From Limnephilus marmoratus (taxonomy: Eukaryota; Arthropoda; Insecta; Trichoptera; Limnephilidae), in assembly GCA_917880885.1 (NCBI GenBank), contig OU862919.1, forward strand, positions 16,944,001 to 17,008,000: DNA of 64,000 nt. The letters run 5' to 3'. The first letter of the stretch is position 1. Each line of letters opens with the position of its first letter. The position numbers were made by a program, and so were the translations under genes. The notes beneath the pieces are model-generated. The model was not told the origin of the DNA, searched no databases, and saw nothing but the letters and a program-made list of their open reading frames with translations. This document shows positions 1 to 11,936 of the stretch, piece by piece.

Positions 1-930
1 TATTTTTGAACATATCCGAAAACTAAAAACTGTTTTTGAAATGTGATAAAACACGCTCTCAAATTTTATAATTCGAAATGAATATAACAATAAGTGAACA
101 TAAAAGTTAATAGTTGAATTGATACCAAATACTTTAGATCGGCATTGCCAAAACTTAGATTTTTTTTACATGAGCTCCACACAGGAGGCCCTGAGGAAAA
201 TAATTTTCCTTAAAGCCTATGCCATCTTTGGGGATGCTGTGTAATGGTTTTTTTTTAAGGAAAGGAAGGAGAGGAGAGTTCTGGGAAGGAAAAGGGTTTA
301 AGGGGTGGGTAGGAATCTGGGGTTCAGTGTGTCCTGGTCATCCGCCTCCAAGACCTAGACAAACCTCACCTCATGAACCCGGGCACTCCTGCTAAATCAC
401 CAAACGTAGCGAACCACTTGGGATATATAAATTTACAAATATAAAAATTTGGCATGCAAAATTAAAAAAGTTTTAAAAATGGCTCACACTACGTTTTTTC
501 TAACAAAAATTACTGATAGCGAAAAAAAAAACACATACTTACTTTATTTTATTAGACAAATGTATTGTAAAAGTTATAGTCACCTAACTTTTTTGTAGTT
601 CTATATGAAAATAAATAATAAAAAATTCCCAAAGTTTCAAATAATTTTTTCAAATTCCAAATTTAAAATTTTGGTTTCGTGGAGATGTATGTACATTTTA
701 TATTTCTGGTGGTTATTTTTTAGATATTAGTATATGGTGTATTGCCTTTCTAACACCGTTTAGAACATATTTATGACTACGACAGTGGGAGTTACAGCGA
801 TTTATATGAGACCTACATTATACATATATGTGAGCTGTGACAAATTTGGTCTCCTGTTTCGGGTTTTGCGTTTCATTTGTTTTTTTTCATACAAAATGAA
901 TTTTAGGCGGAAACTTCACTAGTTAAAATA
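1..930 (-). repeat. Dispersed repeat X, copy 1, interrupted by an insertion
   Basis: The sequence is the diverged reverse complement of 42350-43010: shared blocks include ATGGCTCAC followed by ACGTTTTTTCTAAC, and AAAAAATTCCC. Compared with the second copy, about 85-430 is an insertion that includes a retroposon copy (161-400). No coding capacity is visible. It is an old interspersed repeat of unknown class, running off the left edge of the window. Confidence 0.65.
161..400 (-). mobile_element. Repeat R-A copy 1 (3' end of a retroposon)
   Basis: This is one of five copies of a family whose 3' end on its own strand reads GGGCCTCCTGTGTGGAGC followed by a short A-rich tail (T-run at 161-167 here). 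The other copies are at 4667, 26255, 52520 and 61400. Copies share the A-tailed end and begin at different points, the pattern of 5'-truncated target-primed retroposition. The protein or RNA parent is not visible. Confidence 0.6.
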
Positions 931-1970
931 TGTATAACTATTTGCTTTCCTAATAAACTAAAATAATAATATTAGATTATCCTTTTAGCCAATTTATAAT
1001 TGTTGCTCTGTACATTTATTTTTATTGTGCGATGACAGGAATTAAAGCCGAACACTTTTTTAGTTTAAATTTCGCGCGCATTGAACATGTGCTACGCACT
1101 TCACTCCTTTGGCTCGCTCCACTTGACCGTTCTGTCAAACCACATAAATTATTAGATATTTCATGCAAACCGTTGAAACAAATTCATAAATGAGCTTTTA
1201 ACATTACTTTTAAACATTATACGCTTGTAATGAGACCTTGCTAACAATTTACGACGTTTGACAGCGAACATAAACAAAATTTTACAATCATTTTCAATTT
1301 ACCTGCGATCTCCGTGGATTGACAGAGGCAAGATTCCGTTTTTTATCACTCGTAATCACTCACAATTAAACAACGATTATAGTTTAAAATAACTACCAAA
1401 ACGAAGCACAGTAATTAATTATTGAAAACACAATACACATCACAAACAGAAAATCTAGACCAAAACAAATGGTACTTGTTTTGTCGTTTTGTGCCACCTA
1501 GCGAATAGTTTTGGAAACTCATTTTAAGACTTGTTCACACCTACACCATTCCCATTCAATCTCATTTGATTCGTGTACGATACAAATTTCTGACGATAAA
1601 TCGTTGTTCCGTAATCGTTAGGGAAATTTGAACTTACCTGTTAAAGTTTTTATCATTGTTTTACTCCTTAATTAAGACAACAAGTTAATACCCAATACTT
1701 TTGATCAGCATCGCCAAATCCTAGGAGATACTGATTTCTTTCATTTATTTTAATAAATAGAAATGTTTAAATTGAGAGATGTTTTTTTTAAATAATTAGT
1801 TTTTTCTGGTGAATTTTAGAAGGATTAAATTTTTTATATGCCGTATACGAACGTAATCTAAATTATTGAGTTTTGTCTGCGCAGGTTTAGCTGATGAGCT
1901 AAAATAGCCTTTATTTTAATAATTTCTAAAGGCGTTTTGTCTGTTGGGCTTGGGGTGCTCCTATAATGAA
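931..1970. other. Intergenic, no gene seen
   Basis: AT-rich DNA with short non-conserved ORFs only. About 45 bases at 1680-1725 resemble 116-157 (both contain a block like AATACTTTNGATC), so another short repeat is probably present. I see no coding exon or RNA gene. Confidence 0.4.
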
Positions 1971-2117
1971 TAGCACCCCCCACGCGTAGAGTGGAGCGAC
2001 CGAGTCCCGCGCCACTTCAGGCCGCCGCGCCGCGCAGAAAAGTCTCACAGTGAACTGCGCTGTAAACAGTTATCTTACTATCGGTCCTTTACTAATCTCT
2101 ACGTGTGGGGGGTGCTA
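1971..2117. mobile_element. GC-rich miniature inverted-repeat element
   Basis: Nineteen-base terminal inverted repeats (GCACCCCCCACGCGTAGAG on the left, its complement with one mismatch on the right) are flanked by TA on both sides, as in Tc1/mariner-type insertions. The interior is much more GC-rich (CCGCCGCGCCGCGCAG around 2020) than the surroundings. No coding capacity. Confidence 0.6.
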
Positions 2118-3023
2118 AAGTTTTTTTGTAATGTCAAGGGGCATTTCTGAACGGAGGATAAAAATGGTTCTCTGGCATCTTATAACATGGGAACTCATCA
2201 AGTGAATTTTCATAATAAACTTAAGATAATCATAACAGGATTATTCGACAGTCATAACTCATCACGATTCAGAACAACCATGTCTCAGAATTAAGAATTC
2301 TCATCACATGGCTATTCGGTGACCTGACAACTCAGAATGAAACCAACTCAGAAGCACCTCAGAAAGGTCAGAGTTATGATAAAAAAATATTCAAAAATTG
2401 GAAATAGGTTGAATTAGGTTAGGGTTACCGGCTAATTTAAAATTATATTTTCATATCTTTTAATGACCTTTCTGAGGTGGTTCTGAGATGGTTTTATTTT
2501 GAGTTGGCTATCCAGCACACTTTTTGTACCAAAGACACGCGCCAAAGTGAGTTGATTGCTTTCCATTTAATGGCTATTCAAACTTGTGAAAAACATATTC
2601 ATGAAATGTAATAAACAGTGTGCACCCACAACGTTTGCTCTATCATAGCCGGTGTGGGTAGTTTCAGGGTCTTAAGGGTTTCTAACCAGGCGGCTTTAAG
2701 AATCTGCCCTGCGAGAATCTCAAATCATATCTGTTATTATAATATTTCCTATATTCCTATATAATATAAAAGATTATACTTACACACAAATAAATTATAT
2801 TTTATATTAATATATTATACACCGGTCAGTGGCTTATTTGGCCTCGCGTTTGGGTCCCACCCAGGCTTATGAGCCTTGTGAGTTCAATTCCACTTCTTCC
2901 TGGATAAGTCACCCTTCACAACACAAGCAACATTTTCCGCTTACTATGGTGATAGTAGGAGATTTTCAAATATTGTCAGGTTATTCGTAGCCCAGGAATG
3001 TTAGTCTTTCTTAAATATATATA
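2118..3023. other. Intergenic, no gene seen
   Basis: AT-rich sequence without a supportable gene. A stretch at about 2950-3000 ending TATTCGTAGCCCAGGAATG recurs at about 34980-35030, so part of this is an interspersed repeat. The segment near 2870-2900 has a weak tRNA box-B-like GAGTTCAATTCC, too little to call a SINE. Confidence 0.35.
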
Positions 3024-3404
3024 CAGGGTGTTAAGGGACGTACTTGACTTACTTTAACCAGTGATTCCTGACATTATTTGGAGTAAAAAATGTAAATAAA
3101 ATTTTGGTCTGCGGTGACTTTTTTTGACGACTTTTTTTTTTTTTTTCAAAATTTTATCTTCAAAATCAAACAAAAAAAAATTTCTTCCGCACGTCGTCAC
3201 TGGTCACTCAGCCGGGTGTCTGACGAACCCCTTACCCCGCCTCCAACTGTTCAACAACTACCATTTTTTTATGTTTTTGTAGAAAAAATAAAAAAAAAAC
3301 ATTAAAAATGTCACCGGAGACCAAAATTTCATTTACATTTTTTACTCCAAATAATATCAGGAATCACTGGTTAAAGTAAGTCAAGTACGTCCCTTAACAC
3401 CCTG
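3024..3404. mobile_element. TA-flanked miniature element, subfamily A, copy 1
   Basis: About 75-base terminal inverted repeats begin CAGGGTGTTAAGGGACGTAC and continue through an ACTTTAACCAGTGATTCC block mirrored on the right. The element sits in a TATATA run, fitting a TA target duplication (Tc1/mariner-like). The interior has poly-T and no transposase. A second copy is at 41720-42054 and a related subfamily is at 24890 and 57782. Confidence 0.75.
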
Positions 3405-4119
3405 TATATATAGGTAATATTACGTTGCAAAATTTTATTTTTTTTGAAAAAGGCAATTCAACCTAAAAAGAGTGTTTTGTTATACGTTGTACCATTTTTT
3501 GTGTCGTTGTGTGGTTTCTATTTCAGTATGTATTCTACTTCAGATCTCCCCGTGTTTCGTATCCAACTTGTTTTGTGAGCTTATATAATTAGATAATTAC
3601 CCCACGATTTGTTGTTGTGATTTTTGAATGAAAGTGGGGTTTTGTTGTAGAGTTTAATATGAATATAGTATATGAAGCCAAAGTATATGAAATAAAATGT
3701 TTTTTATTTGTAGTTGCTCTTTGGATATATTTTTGACTTTCTAGTGTTCCTAATGTGTATTTGTTGTTATTTAGTTTTAATATGCTTATCCCGGAGTATT
3801 ATTTAATATATTATTTTAAAATTCCTCACTTCTGCCGCCCTTTCCTATTATCAGGGTAATCTTCATCCCACAGGCTCCAATTCTTGGTTTTTTGTTCTTG
3901 GAGTATTTTTTTTCAATTTGTTATGATTAACTTATTTCAAAGCTCATAAACCTCATTGTAATATTTAATCATTGAAGAAGATATTATCAAAAGGCTGTAG
4001 AAATGAGTTCCCTGAGGTGAATGTGTGGTAAAACCTTGTATGATAGTGTGAGAAATGTCGATATCCTCAAAGAATGCAACGCTGATAATAATAATAGTAA
4101 TTGGATAATTTGTAGAGCG
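3405..4119. other. Intergenic, no gene seen
   Basis: No supportable gene. A block at 3953-3990 containing TTTAATCATTGAAGAAGATA matches the outer edge of the tRNA-like inverted repeat at 6646, indicating a fragment of the same repeat family. Confidence 0.35.
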
Positions 4120-4440
4120 TCGTTTTTGTGAAAAATCACCTATTGAGTAAGGCTAAGAAATTGACGCTCAGATGGTTTGGGTATGTAGAGCAAATGAACA
4201 AAAAAATGAGTGTAAGGAGAATATCAAACGTCCAGTTGATTAAAAAAAGGGAATGATAAAAGATGACGAGGACGCCCAAGGAAGATATGGCAAGATCAAG
4301 TGACAGATAATCGAGTCAGGTCATGTCAAGGGTCAAAATAATAGAATAGTATGTGATAATGTGAAAAAGGCAAGGTGTGTGTGCCAAGACCGAGTTGTTT
4401 AGCGGTCCGTCTTCTCTGCCTACCCCTGCGGTGAATAGTG
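4120..4440 (+). pseudogene. Non-LTR retrotransposon RT C-terminal remnant
   Basis: Broken frames encode the typical end of insect non-LTR retrotransposon polyproteins: KLTLRWFGYVEQM near 4155-4195, then RGRPRKIWQDQVTDNR near 4268-4315, with stops and frameshifts between. The order 'LRWFGHVxRM ... GRPRxxWxD' is the usual signature after the reverse transcriptase domain. The 5' part is missing; it is a dead 5'-truncated copy. The clade is not certain. Confidence 0.65.
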
Positions 4441-4659
4441 TGATGGTTATAGTTAGTCAATGAAAACATGAGAGATATAGACACAGTAAATAAAAAGATA
4501 ACCAGGACATAAACCCATTGCGACCAGTTGCCATCATTACCTTTTTGTTTTCTGTGTCTTTATCTCATTGAGAGTTGTTTATCTCATTATTTTCATTGAG
4601 AGTTCAATGATTAAATTTTTTTTTACTGGTGACATTAAATCGAGCAATGGATTTCAATT

Positions 4660-4850
4660 ATCAATATTATTTTTTTTACATTAGCGTCACATAGGAGGCC
4701 TTTGGAGACGCTGTGTGGAGGCCTTTCTAGGGAAAGGAAGGAGAGAAAGTTATGAGAAGGAAAAAGGTATGAGGGGTGGTTAGGAATCTCGGGGTCAATG
4801 TTTCCATGAGTGACGTATGAATCCATCTCTTCCACTGCAGTGCAAGGCGA
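4660..4850 (-). mobile_element. Repeat R-A copy 2
   Basis: Same family as 161-400: A-rich tail complement at 4669-4677, then the block complementary to GGCCTCCTATGTGACGC. It extends to a segment (CATCGCCTTGCAC on the minus strand) also present in the longer copy near 52780, showing collinearity over at least 170 bases. Confidence 0.6.
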
Positions 4851-5039
4851 TGAGTGGAGTAGTCCGATTATATTATCAGATTACTAAATAATTTTACTTT
4901 TTTTTTTGTTGGAATTAAAACAGGCATTTTGATGTTTCAAACTTACGAGTTATTTCACCAATACTGAACTATTACAAAATTCTTATGGGGATCAACATCT
5001 AACCAGAATCTCACAAGAATTTTTCTTAATAATTTTTTT

Positions 5040-5245
5040 GCCTGGTTCCAATCAGAGACCAAAGTCAAAATTTTTCGCTTCAAGCGATCGCTATTTTCAT
5101 CTCTATTTTTATATCTACGATATCAATTGTCATCACTGCAAACAACACATGAACCATGCTGTTTGCTGGGATGCCAACTGAAATCGTAGATATGAAAATA
5201 GCGATTGCGTAAAGCGAAAAATGTTGACTCTAATTGGAATCGGGC
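5040..5245. mobile_element. Miniature inverted-repeat element, near-complete palindrome
   Basis: Left end GCCTGGTTCCAATCAGAG is mirrored by the right end (reverse complement GCCCGATTCCAATTAGAG), and homology continues inward through TTTTTCGCTT and TCGCTATTTTCAT to the centre, so most of the 206 bases can fold back. No coding capacity; the target duplication is unclear. Confidence 0.6.
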
Positions 5246-5338
5246 TAAAAAAGATGTCTTGTATTGTAGGCTTTATTTAGACCATTACCGCTTCATTAAT
5301 AGATAAGCAAGAATCTTTTAAAGACGAATTGTTCTAGA

Positions 5339-5602
5339 CCAGCCTAGCGATTCCATATTTTTTGTAAGATCGTTATTGGATGACGGACGTCATTTCCTGT
5401 CGATTTGTGTGATTTTTATGGCTGTTATTTGATTTTCTGTGTACAACGTATATTAAATGAATAAATAATCACGCGTACTTGCAGAAATCGATCTTAACTA
5501 AAATATGTGATAGTAAATATATAAAAATCACAGAAATCTGACAGGAGATAATGTCCGTTATCCAATAACGATCCCATAAAAAATACGGAATCGCTAGGCA
5601 GG
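5339..5602. mobile_element. Miniature inverted-repeat element with ~80-base arms
   Basis: The left arm starts CCAGCCTAGCGATTCC and contains GATCGTTATTGGATGACGG; the right arm is its diverged reverse complement, ending GGAATCGCTAGGCAGG. The centre is short AT-rich DNA. Typical of a non-autonomous DNA transposon; no transposase. The target duplication could not be fixed by eye. Confidence 0.65.
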
Positions 5603-5787
5603 ATATATTTTTTATCATCTACGGTTGTAAATTTATAATAAGAAAATAATTATTATTTGCAAATTCATTCAAAATCGTAATTATTGGAATCAACCAAAAT
5701 TTGCCCTGCAATCGACCTGTTCGGATAAACCTTTCTTTTAATAGGGTAACGAGAAACAAATGAAAATGGTTTTAATTTATAATCACA

Positions 5788-5793
5788 TTTATT
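5788..5793 (-). terminator. Poly(A) signal for the smoothelin-like gene
   Basis: AATAAA on the minus strand about 570 bases downstream of the stop codon at 6366, in AT-rich sequence between stop and signal that contains no other gene. A second AATAAA lies near 5875. The 3' UTR would be about 6365-5770. Which signal is used cannot be told from sequence. Confidence 0.4.
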
Positions 5794-6365
5794 ATTATAA
5801 ACAAGCTTTTAAGCATGGTATTAAAAATCTTAATATCATCACAACAATAATAATATATAAATACAAAAAAGTGTTTTTATTAATACTAGGTAGCTATTCT
5901 TCATAAAACTCATCCAAGTCGGGTTAGTTAAGTATGATCATCTGAATATAATTATATAAATCACGCCTTTACAAAGTTGGCAAGATTATGTTGGTAACAT
6001 TAATTAATGGTTATGAGTTTTGCCATTGTCGCCGATCTAATTACAATAAACCGACAATGGTGCCAACAAAACAAAGCGATGCAAATAAAATAATAGATCT
6101 AATATCAAATGCCATTTGGTTATTAAGTTTTAATGAATTATTTTAACAGTTACAAGCGATAACATAGTTTAATATAAAAAGTAAAAAGGCGACAAAAATG
6201 AAACATTAAATAGTGACTTATTAAATAATGGAATAAAAGGTTATTAACAAGGGAACATAAAGAAAATAATATATAAAGTACAATGGATCCAATAGTATTA
6301 TTGTAAGTGTAGACAACTTGGTACAAGGAGTTGGGCGAGGAGAGCTCAGCGGCTCTGTCTATCCA

Positions 6366-6489
6366 CTAGTCCTGGTCCTTGAAGCGCCGGTGAATGGCCT
6401 GCACGTATGTGAAGACACACTTCCAGTCGGGCTTCCGCATCGTCACCATATCCTCCACGTCTAACAGTGGATATATGCCAGCCTTCTCA
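6366..6489 (-). CDS. Smoothelin-like protein, terminal exon (end of CH domain)
   Basis: After the acceptor TTGTGTTGCAG the exon reads EKAGIYPLLDVEDMVTMRK then PDWKCVFTYVQAIHRRFKD, ending QD-TAG at 6368-6366. The LLDVEDM and PDWKCV(F/Y)TYVQ strings are diagnostic of the smoothelin CH domain's last helices. It enters in phase 2: the previous exon supplies GA, this one T, making Asp (VADEKAG). The exon is 124 bases and open throughout. The protein ends almost immediately after the CH domain, as in smoothelins. Confidence 0.95.
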
Positions 6490-6645
6490 CTGCAACACAA
6501 ATATATAAAAATATATATTTTTTATTGGTTTTTTGGTAGAAAGCAGTCACTTTGTGGGTTGACATAGTAAAACAAAGTTATTGTTTTATTTCACAAATAT
6601 ATAGGTACTATTTTAAAGTGGAATAACTTAATGAGTTAAACCTCA

Positions 6646-7150
6646 AATTGTAATATCTAATCATTGAAGAAAATATTAATAACTCAAACGAAAATGTGAA
6701 ACAGATAAGATAGGAAAAGATTCAGTCGCATCTAGGAGTTGAACCCAGGACCCTTTCCTTGCCGGGGAAGTGTTCAGACCACTGAGCCAATTCGACCATA
6801 TCAAATTCCGCCATTTTTAACTGTAGTTATCGTACTTCGAGTGAGTGCTACATACATTATCTTCATCTTTATGTATGATTGCTAGATTCTACCCCACCTA
6901 ATTGCAATCTAGATAGAGTCTTGGACAAGAGAAAGAAAATGAAGTTAATATTGGTAGCTCTCATTCAAAGTATGATGCAATTTAAATGACATAAGTTGAT
7001 ATGAACAAATTAGCTCAGTGGTCAGAGCACTTCCCCGGCAAAGACGATTTCATGGGTTAAATTGCTAGATGCAATTGAATCTTTTCTGTCTTATTTGTTT
7101 CACATTTTCGTTTGAATGTCGTTAATATTATCTTCAATGATTATACAACA
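6646..7150. repeat. Inverted pair of tRNA-derived (SINE-like) sequences
   Basis: The minus strand at about 6796-6718 and the plus strand at about 7010-7086 both carry a tRNA-like D-arm (TAGCTCAGTGGTCAGAGCA in the right copy) followed by CTTCCCCGGCAA; the left copy also keeps a good box B (GGGTTCAACTCC). Beyond each lies a shared tail (GTTTCACATTTTCGTTTGA, then a block complementary to TCATTGAAGA). The two copies face each other across ~210 bases inside an intron of the smoothelin-like gene. The TΨC arm of the right copy is degraded, so these are not functional tRNA genes. Confidence 0.65.
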
Positions 7151-7981
<831 letters not shown>

Positions 7982-8173
7982 TTAGCGCAAGCTACTGACA
8001 ACGCCATCTGTTAATTATCTTTCGTAGTAGGCACTTTTGACAAAATTAAAAAGTTATTTAGAAATTTAATATTATCACCATTTAATTTTTGTTTTTTTAT
8101 TGAGAAGTTTATTTGACTGTGTAGCATGATTTTTATTAATTGTTTTTGTGTTTAATTCGTAGAACTCCATTTT

Positions 8174-8423
8174 AATTTTTAGAAATTTAATTAAAATTAA
8201 ATTCGATAATGTTATTATCGAGTTCTGCAAGTTTTTTGGTTAGTGTTTTAGTTACAGCTGTTTCGACTTGTAAGGTCATTTTCAAACTGTTTGAAACTGA
8301 CCTTTGACAGTTTGAAAATGACCTTACAAGTCGAAACAGCTGTAACTAAAACACTAACCAAAAAACTTGCAGAACTCGATAATAACATTATCGAATTTAA
8401 TTTTAATTAAATTTCTAAAAATT
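8174..8423. repeat. Perfect 117-bp fold-back with 16-base loop
   Basis: Left arm 8174-8290 and right arm 8307-8423 read as exact reverse complements; the loop is 8291-8306 (TTGAAACTGACCTTTG). The innermost right arm carries CAGTTTGAAAATGACC...GTCGAAAC, which is closely similar to the inner junction of the fold-back at 62083-62280, also with a 16-base loop. Such a 'TGAAnATG-stem-CGAAAC' block resembles terminal stem motifs seen in Penelope-like retroelements (recollection, not searched). It lies in an intron of the smoothelin-like gene. Confidence 0.85.
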
Positions 8424-11072
8424 AGCATGATTTTGTTTTTGCTTTTATTTGATTTGGGTACTTTTTGTTTAATTAGTTTATTATAAAAACATAGTTTTAA
8501 AACATTAATATTATATACAACTGTTAAATTTGGATTTAGTTGAGCACATCGAAAACTTATTATTGAAAATATTTAAAACATTGTAATATTAAACATAACA
8601 TCGATAAATCTGCAAATTTTATTGTACGTGGTTTCAATTGGTTTGAAACAGTTTTCCTTTGAAGAAATCAATATTTGCAGTTTTATCAAATTCAACAGTA
8701 AATTCATGCGATTCATAGACACATATTATAAAAAAGGAGATTTCCTATTGTTTCCCAGTGCAAGTCCAGTGCGCCGTCGTTTTGTTATTGATTATTTGTA
8801 AATCACGACACCACAACAAAATATGCAGACGGGAGCCTTCTGAATCTGTCACCTTCGTCCAGATATTACCACACCGAGTTTGGGTACTCTTCATTGTGTA
8901 GCTTCCACTAAACCAACATTGCCACCAACCAATTCTACAAATTCATCTAAAAGGACAGGACTACTAAATATTGACTGCAAGCCAGATTTTTAAAACAATG
9001 AACATGTTTATGTCAGCATTACAAGATACAGATTACTTAATTTGGGGTATTTCAAACTCCAACACATTATCGAGGGCTTAAAGTCAAACAATGTTGTCTA
9101 TAAAAGCATACAAATAATAAAATTCTAGGTCTTAGCCAAATATAGTTATCTAAAAAAAACATATCAATAATTCGAGGGCTAAAATCAAAAAATCTTATCC
9201 ACAAAAAAAAACCATTACTAATTGTTGGTACTTTTGTCTTTTAGTAGATAACGTTGTTTGACTTACCTTCAAATTATTTGTACATTTTTTGTAAATAATG
9301 TTGTTTGATTAAGACCTTTAATTATTTGTATGTTTTTATGTAGATAACGCATCGAAATTGACAATCAGTGCCATTTAAAATTTTTGACATTTGAACGTTC
9401 TCCGTTAAACGCTAATTCTCAACCCATTACCATTAGGTCTAACAGATTGGACATTTGATCAATAGCCGAAACGGGCAGAGAGTTGGCATTTAATGTAGAC
9501 CATTCAAATGACAAAAATTCTAAATAGTGATGATTGGCGACTTGATGGTCTCAAACGTTATGGAGATGACTTCACCCTGACCATGTATGGGATATCAAAG
9601 AAATGTAAGTTGGGACTACAAGATCTATTTTAGGACTACAAGACAGTTAAAATGTCAGTTAGATGCTTTCAGGGATGCAATAGTCCATGTCAGGAATACA
9701 ATACAAGACATTGTCTGTACTTATTCAGAATTCTTTTACTAGTATCAATAAGTTCTTCAAAGGTTTGGAGGCAATCTTTCGTTATGTGGAAATATTGCAG
9801 AGTTAATATGTAGTATGTCATGGCATGTTAAAGTGTCAATGCGATTAGGGGAATCAAATCATATTCAAAAATGAAATCAAAATATATGTAAATAATGTTA
9901 GAATTCTAATATTACCATAAAAAATTATCATCTTGGAAAATGCGGAATTGTAAAATGTGAAGCTAATTCAGATAATTGATGGTATAAAAAATTAGAATTG
10001 GCAGAGATATTATTTGTATCTCAATATGAAAATGCATACTAAATTATTCCTTTATGTATGCCTAAGTGTTTTTTTTTTAATTTATTGAAGCTGTAGTGAA
10101 AACAAAAACATGATGTAGGTATAAATGATTTCCGACTGATATTAAGTTCAAATATATCATTTTGTTTACAGAAAATATTACATAGCTCAAAGAACCATTT
10201 AAAAGACAAAATATTATAAGCGTTGGTGGGGTGTTTGCATCTAAGGGTTGCTTGCGAAAAAAAAATTTGAAGCGTTTGAGTGGAGAGATGGAATGATAAA
10301 TCATCAAAAACAACAGCAAAGTGAGTAACAGAAAACTAAAAGTCTCTATGATATCACAAAACAATAATTATTATGGTCTATGGTCATGCAATAGTTTTTG
10401 GTGTATTTTGTTAGAGTGGGATAATCTCAATGTTGTTAAATTGCTAAAATGCGTTCTGAATGTTACATAATGAATGATGAATGTTATATAATTCGGTGAT
10501 TTCATTAAAAATATCAATGAATTTCTCACGGCTTTGAAGCGAGTTTAGAGGGGCAATTGTTTTGGACATTATCTCACCACGAAACGATTATAAAATTATA
10601 AATTCTAGTTGTTAGCATTGAGAGATATGAATATGATTACGATGAGAGGTGGGTGTGTGTAAATATAATATGAATGCATAATAGAAACCTTTCATTGAAA
10701 TGTCACTATCATGATGATACAAAAATCGTATATTTGTATAGAACGTGAGTCTTTTAACATTATTGTGTGAAAAAGAAAAACAAAATATTCAAATCCATTT
10801 CTGACACCATAACAACTTGAAAGCAGAACACCTGTAGTTAAGGGTAAATTTTCGAAATCATTGGACACACTTAATATAAATATTTCTAGGAAAAAAATCT
10901 TTAGATTCATCTAACTTACTATAAAAGACAACTTTTTGCATTTGGGGCGATGAAAATTTCAATTAAGAAAAAATTTACCCAGTTAAGTTCTGCAGCATGA
11001 TAATGGGTCATTTCTTCAACTCATTCTTTCGCAAGTGGCGTGTACCTGTGTGCAACAAGCTATAGGGAATTA
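8424..11072. other. Intron, AT-rich; one weak inverted repeat
   Basis: No exon of either strand could be supported. At about 9070-9350 several diverged copies of a block containing TTATTTGTATG and GATAACGTTGTTTG occur in both orientations, suggesting an old inverted-repeat element. The remaining DNA is unassigned. Confidence 0.4.
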
Positions 11073-11314
11073 TGGTGGGTTTACATTTGTGTGACGTGTC
11101 GTGTCGTGATGTGCTCTGTCATGATGGCTAGCGTTCACATCTATATGTCGTGTTCCGATGCTTTCTGATGATATTTTGAATCAAAACAGTCATCACAACA
11201 CAGCACTGGCCCAAGCACACTTGTCAGATCTATCATGACGCAGCCGAAATGTATGAAACCGATGCAGTTCTGACGCGTCACGACACGACACGATAGCCAA
11301 GTTTAAATCCACCA
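11073..11314. mobile_element. TTA-flanked miniature element (PIF/Harbinger-like)
   Basis: Terminal inverted repeats TGGTGGGTTTACATTTG (left) and TGGTGGATTTAAACTTG (reverse complement of right), with subterminal GTGTCGTGTCGTGA mirrored on the other side. TTA immediately flanks both ends (11070-11072 and 11315-11317), matching the 3-base TWA duplication of the PIF/Harbinger superfamily. 242 bases, non-coding. Confidence 0.65.
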
Positions 11315-11794
11315 TTAGTATTGCCTCCCTAATTTAATATAGGCATCTTCAAGAAGTGTTTTTAACAAAATCCTTTATTAAAGACCCTTATTAAATCAGA
11401 CCTATAACTTTTCATAAGGCAGGGTGTGTCAAAACATTAAAAAATAAGATAATATTTACAGATTAATAAAGCATTGAAACGCAAATTTGATTACATTTAC
11501 ACAAATTAATTTTGCTCTTTGCTAAAGTGTTGCCCAGTGAAAAAAGCTGGTTTAAAAGTTTTGCTTTGAGTAGGTACTAGGGTACTTGATTGATAATTTA
11601 AATAAATAAAAAAAAAAACAGGAAAAGAGGTTATGCTATTATTGTGCCATTTCAATGAAATAAGTAAAATATGCGATAGAAGGAGACCGGATGTGGGATA
11701 AGAAGTGATGGTTGTGATGAGAGTGAGGGGATGGAAGTTTGGTAAGCATGCCATGTGTGTAGTGTTTGTTTGTTGCCTCCTCGATGAAGAGTAC

Positions 11795-11936
11795 CTCATA
11801 CTCCTGGGTCTTGTCGCGGCACCACTGCAGCAGGCGCTCCTTGATATTGGAGGCGGAAGCCTGCAGCAAAGGGTCTGTGAACTTAAACATGGGCTGTCCC
11901 ACCCCCCCAGTCGGCGTGCCAGGGGATTTTGGTGTG
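11795..11936 (-). CDS. Smoothelin-like protein, CH-domain N-terminal exon
   Basis: Encodes TPKSPGTPTGGVGQPMFKFT, DPLLQASASN and IKERLLQWCRDKTQEYE, the first CH helix with the invariant Trp. The donor is GAG|GTACTC. The acceptor is inferred: GCGCTAG|C at 11937 gives the phase needed by the upstream exon (AG + C = Ser). An alternative acceptor at 11978 (CTACTAG-like on the minus strand) would keep the CH frame open but breaks phase with exon 12670-12760. Confidence 0.9.

Noticed and set aside
6718..7086. Functional tRNA genes
   Set aside because: D-arms are good but anticodon and TΨC arms do not close properly in either copy; they behave as paired repeats with shared tails.
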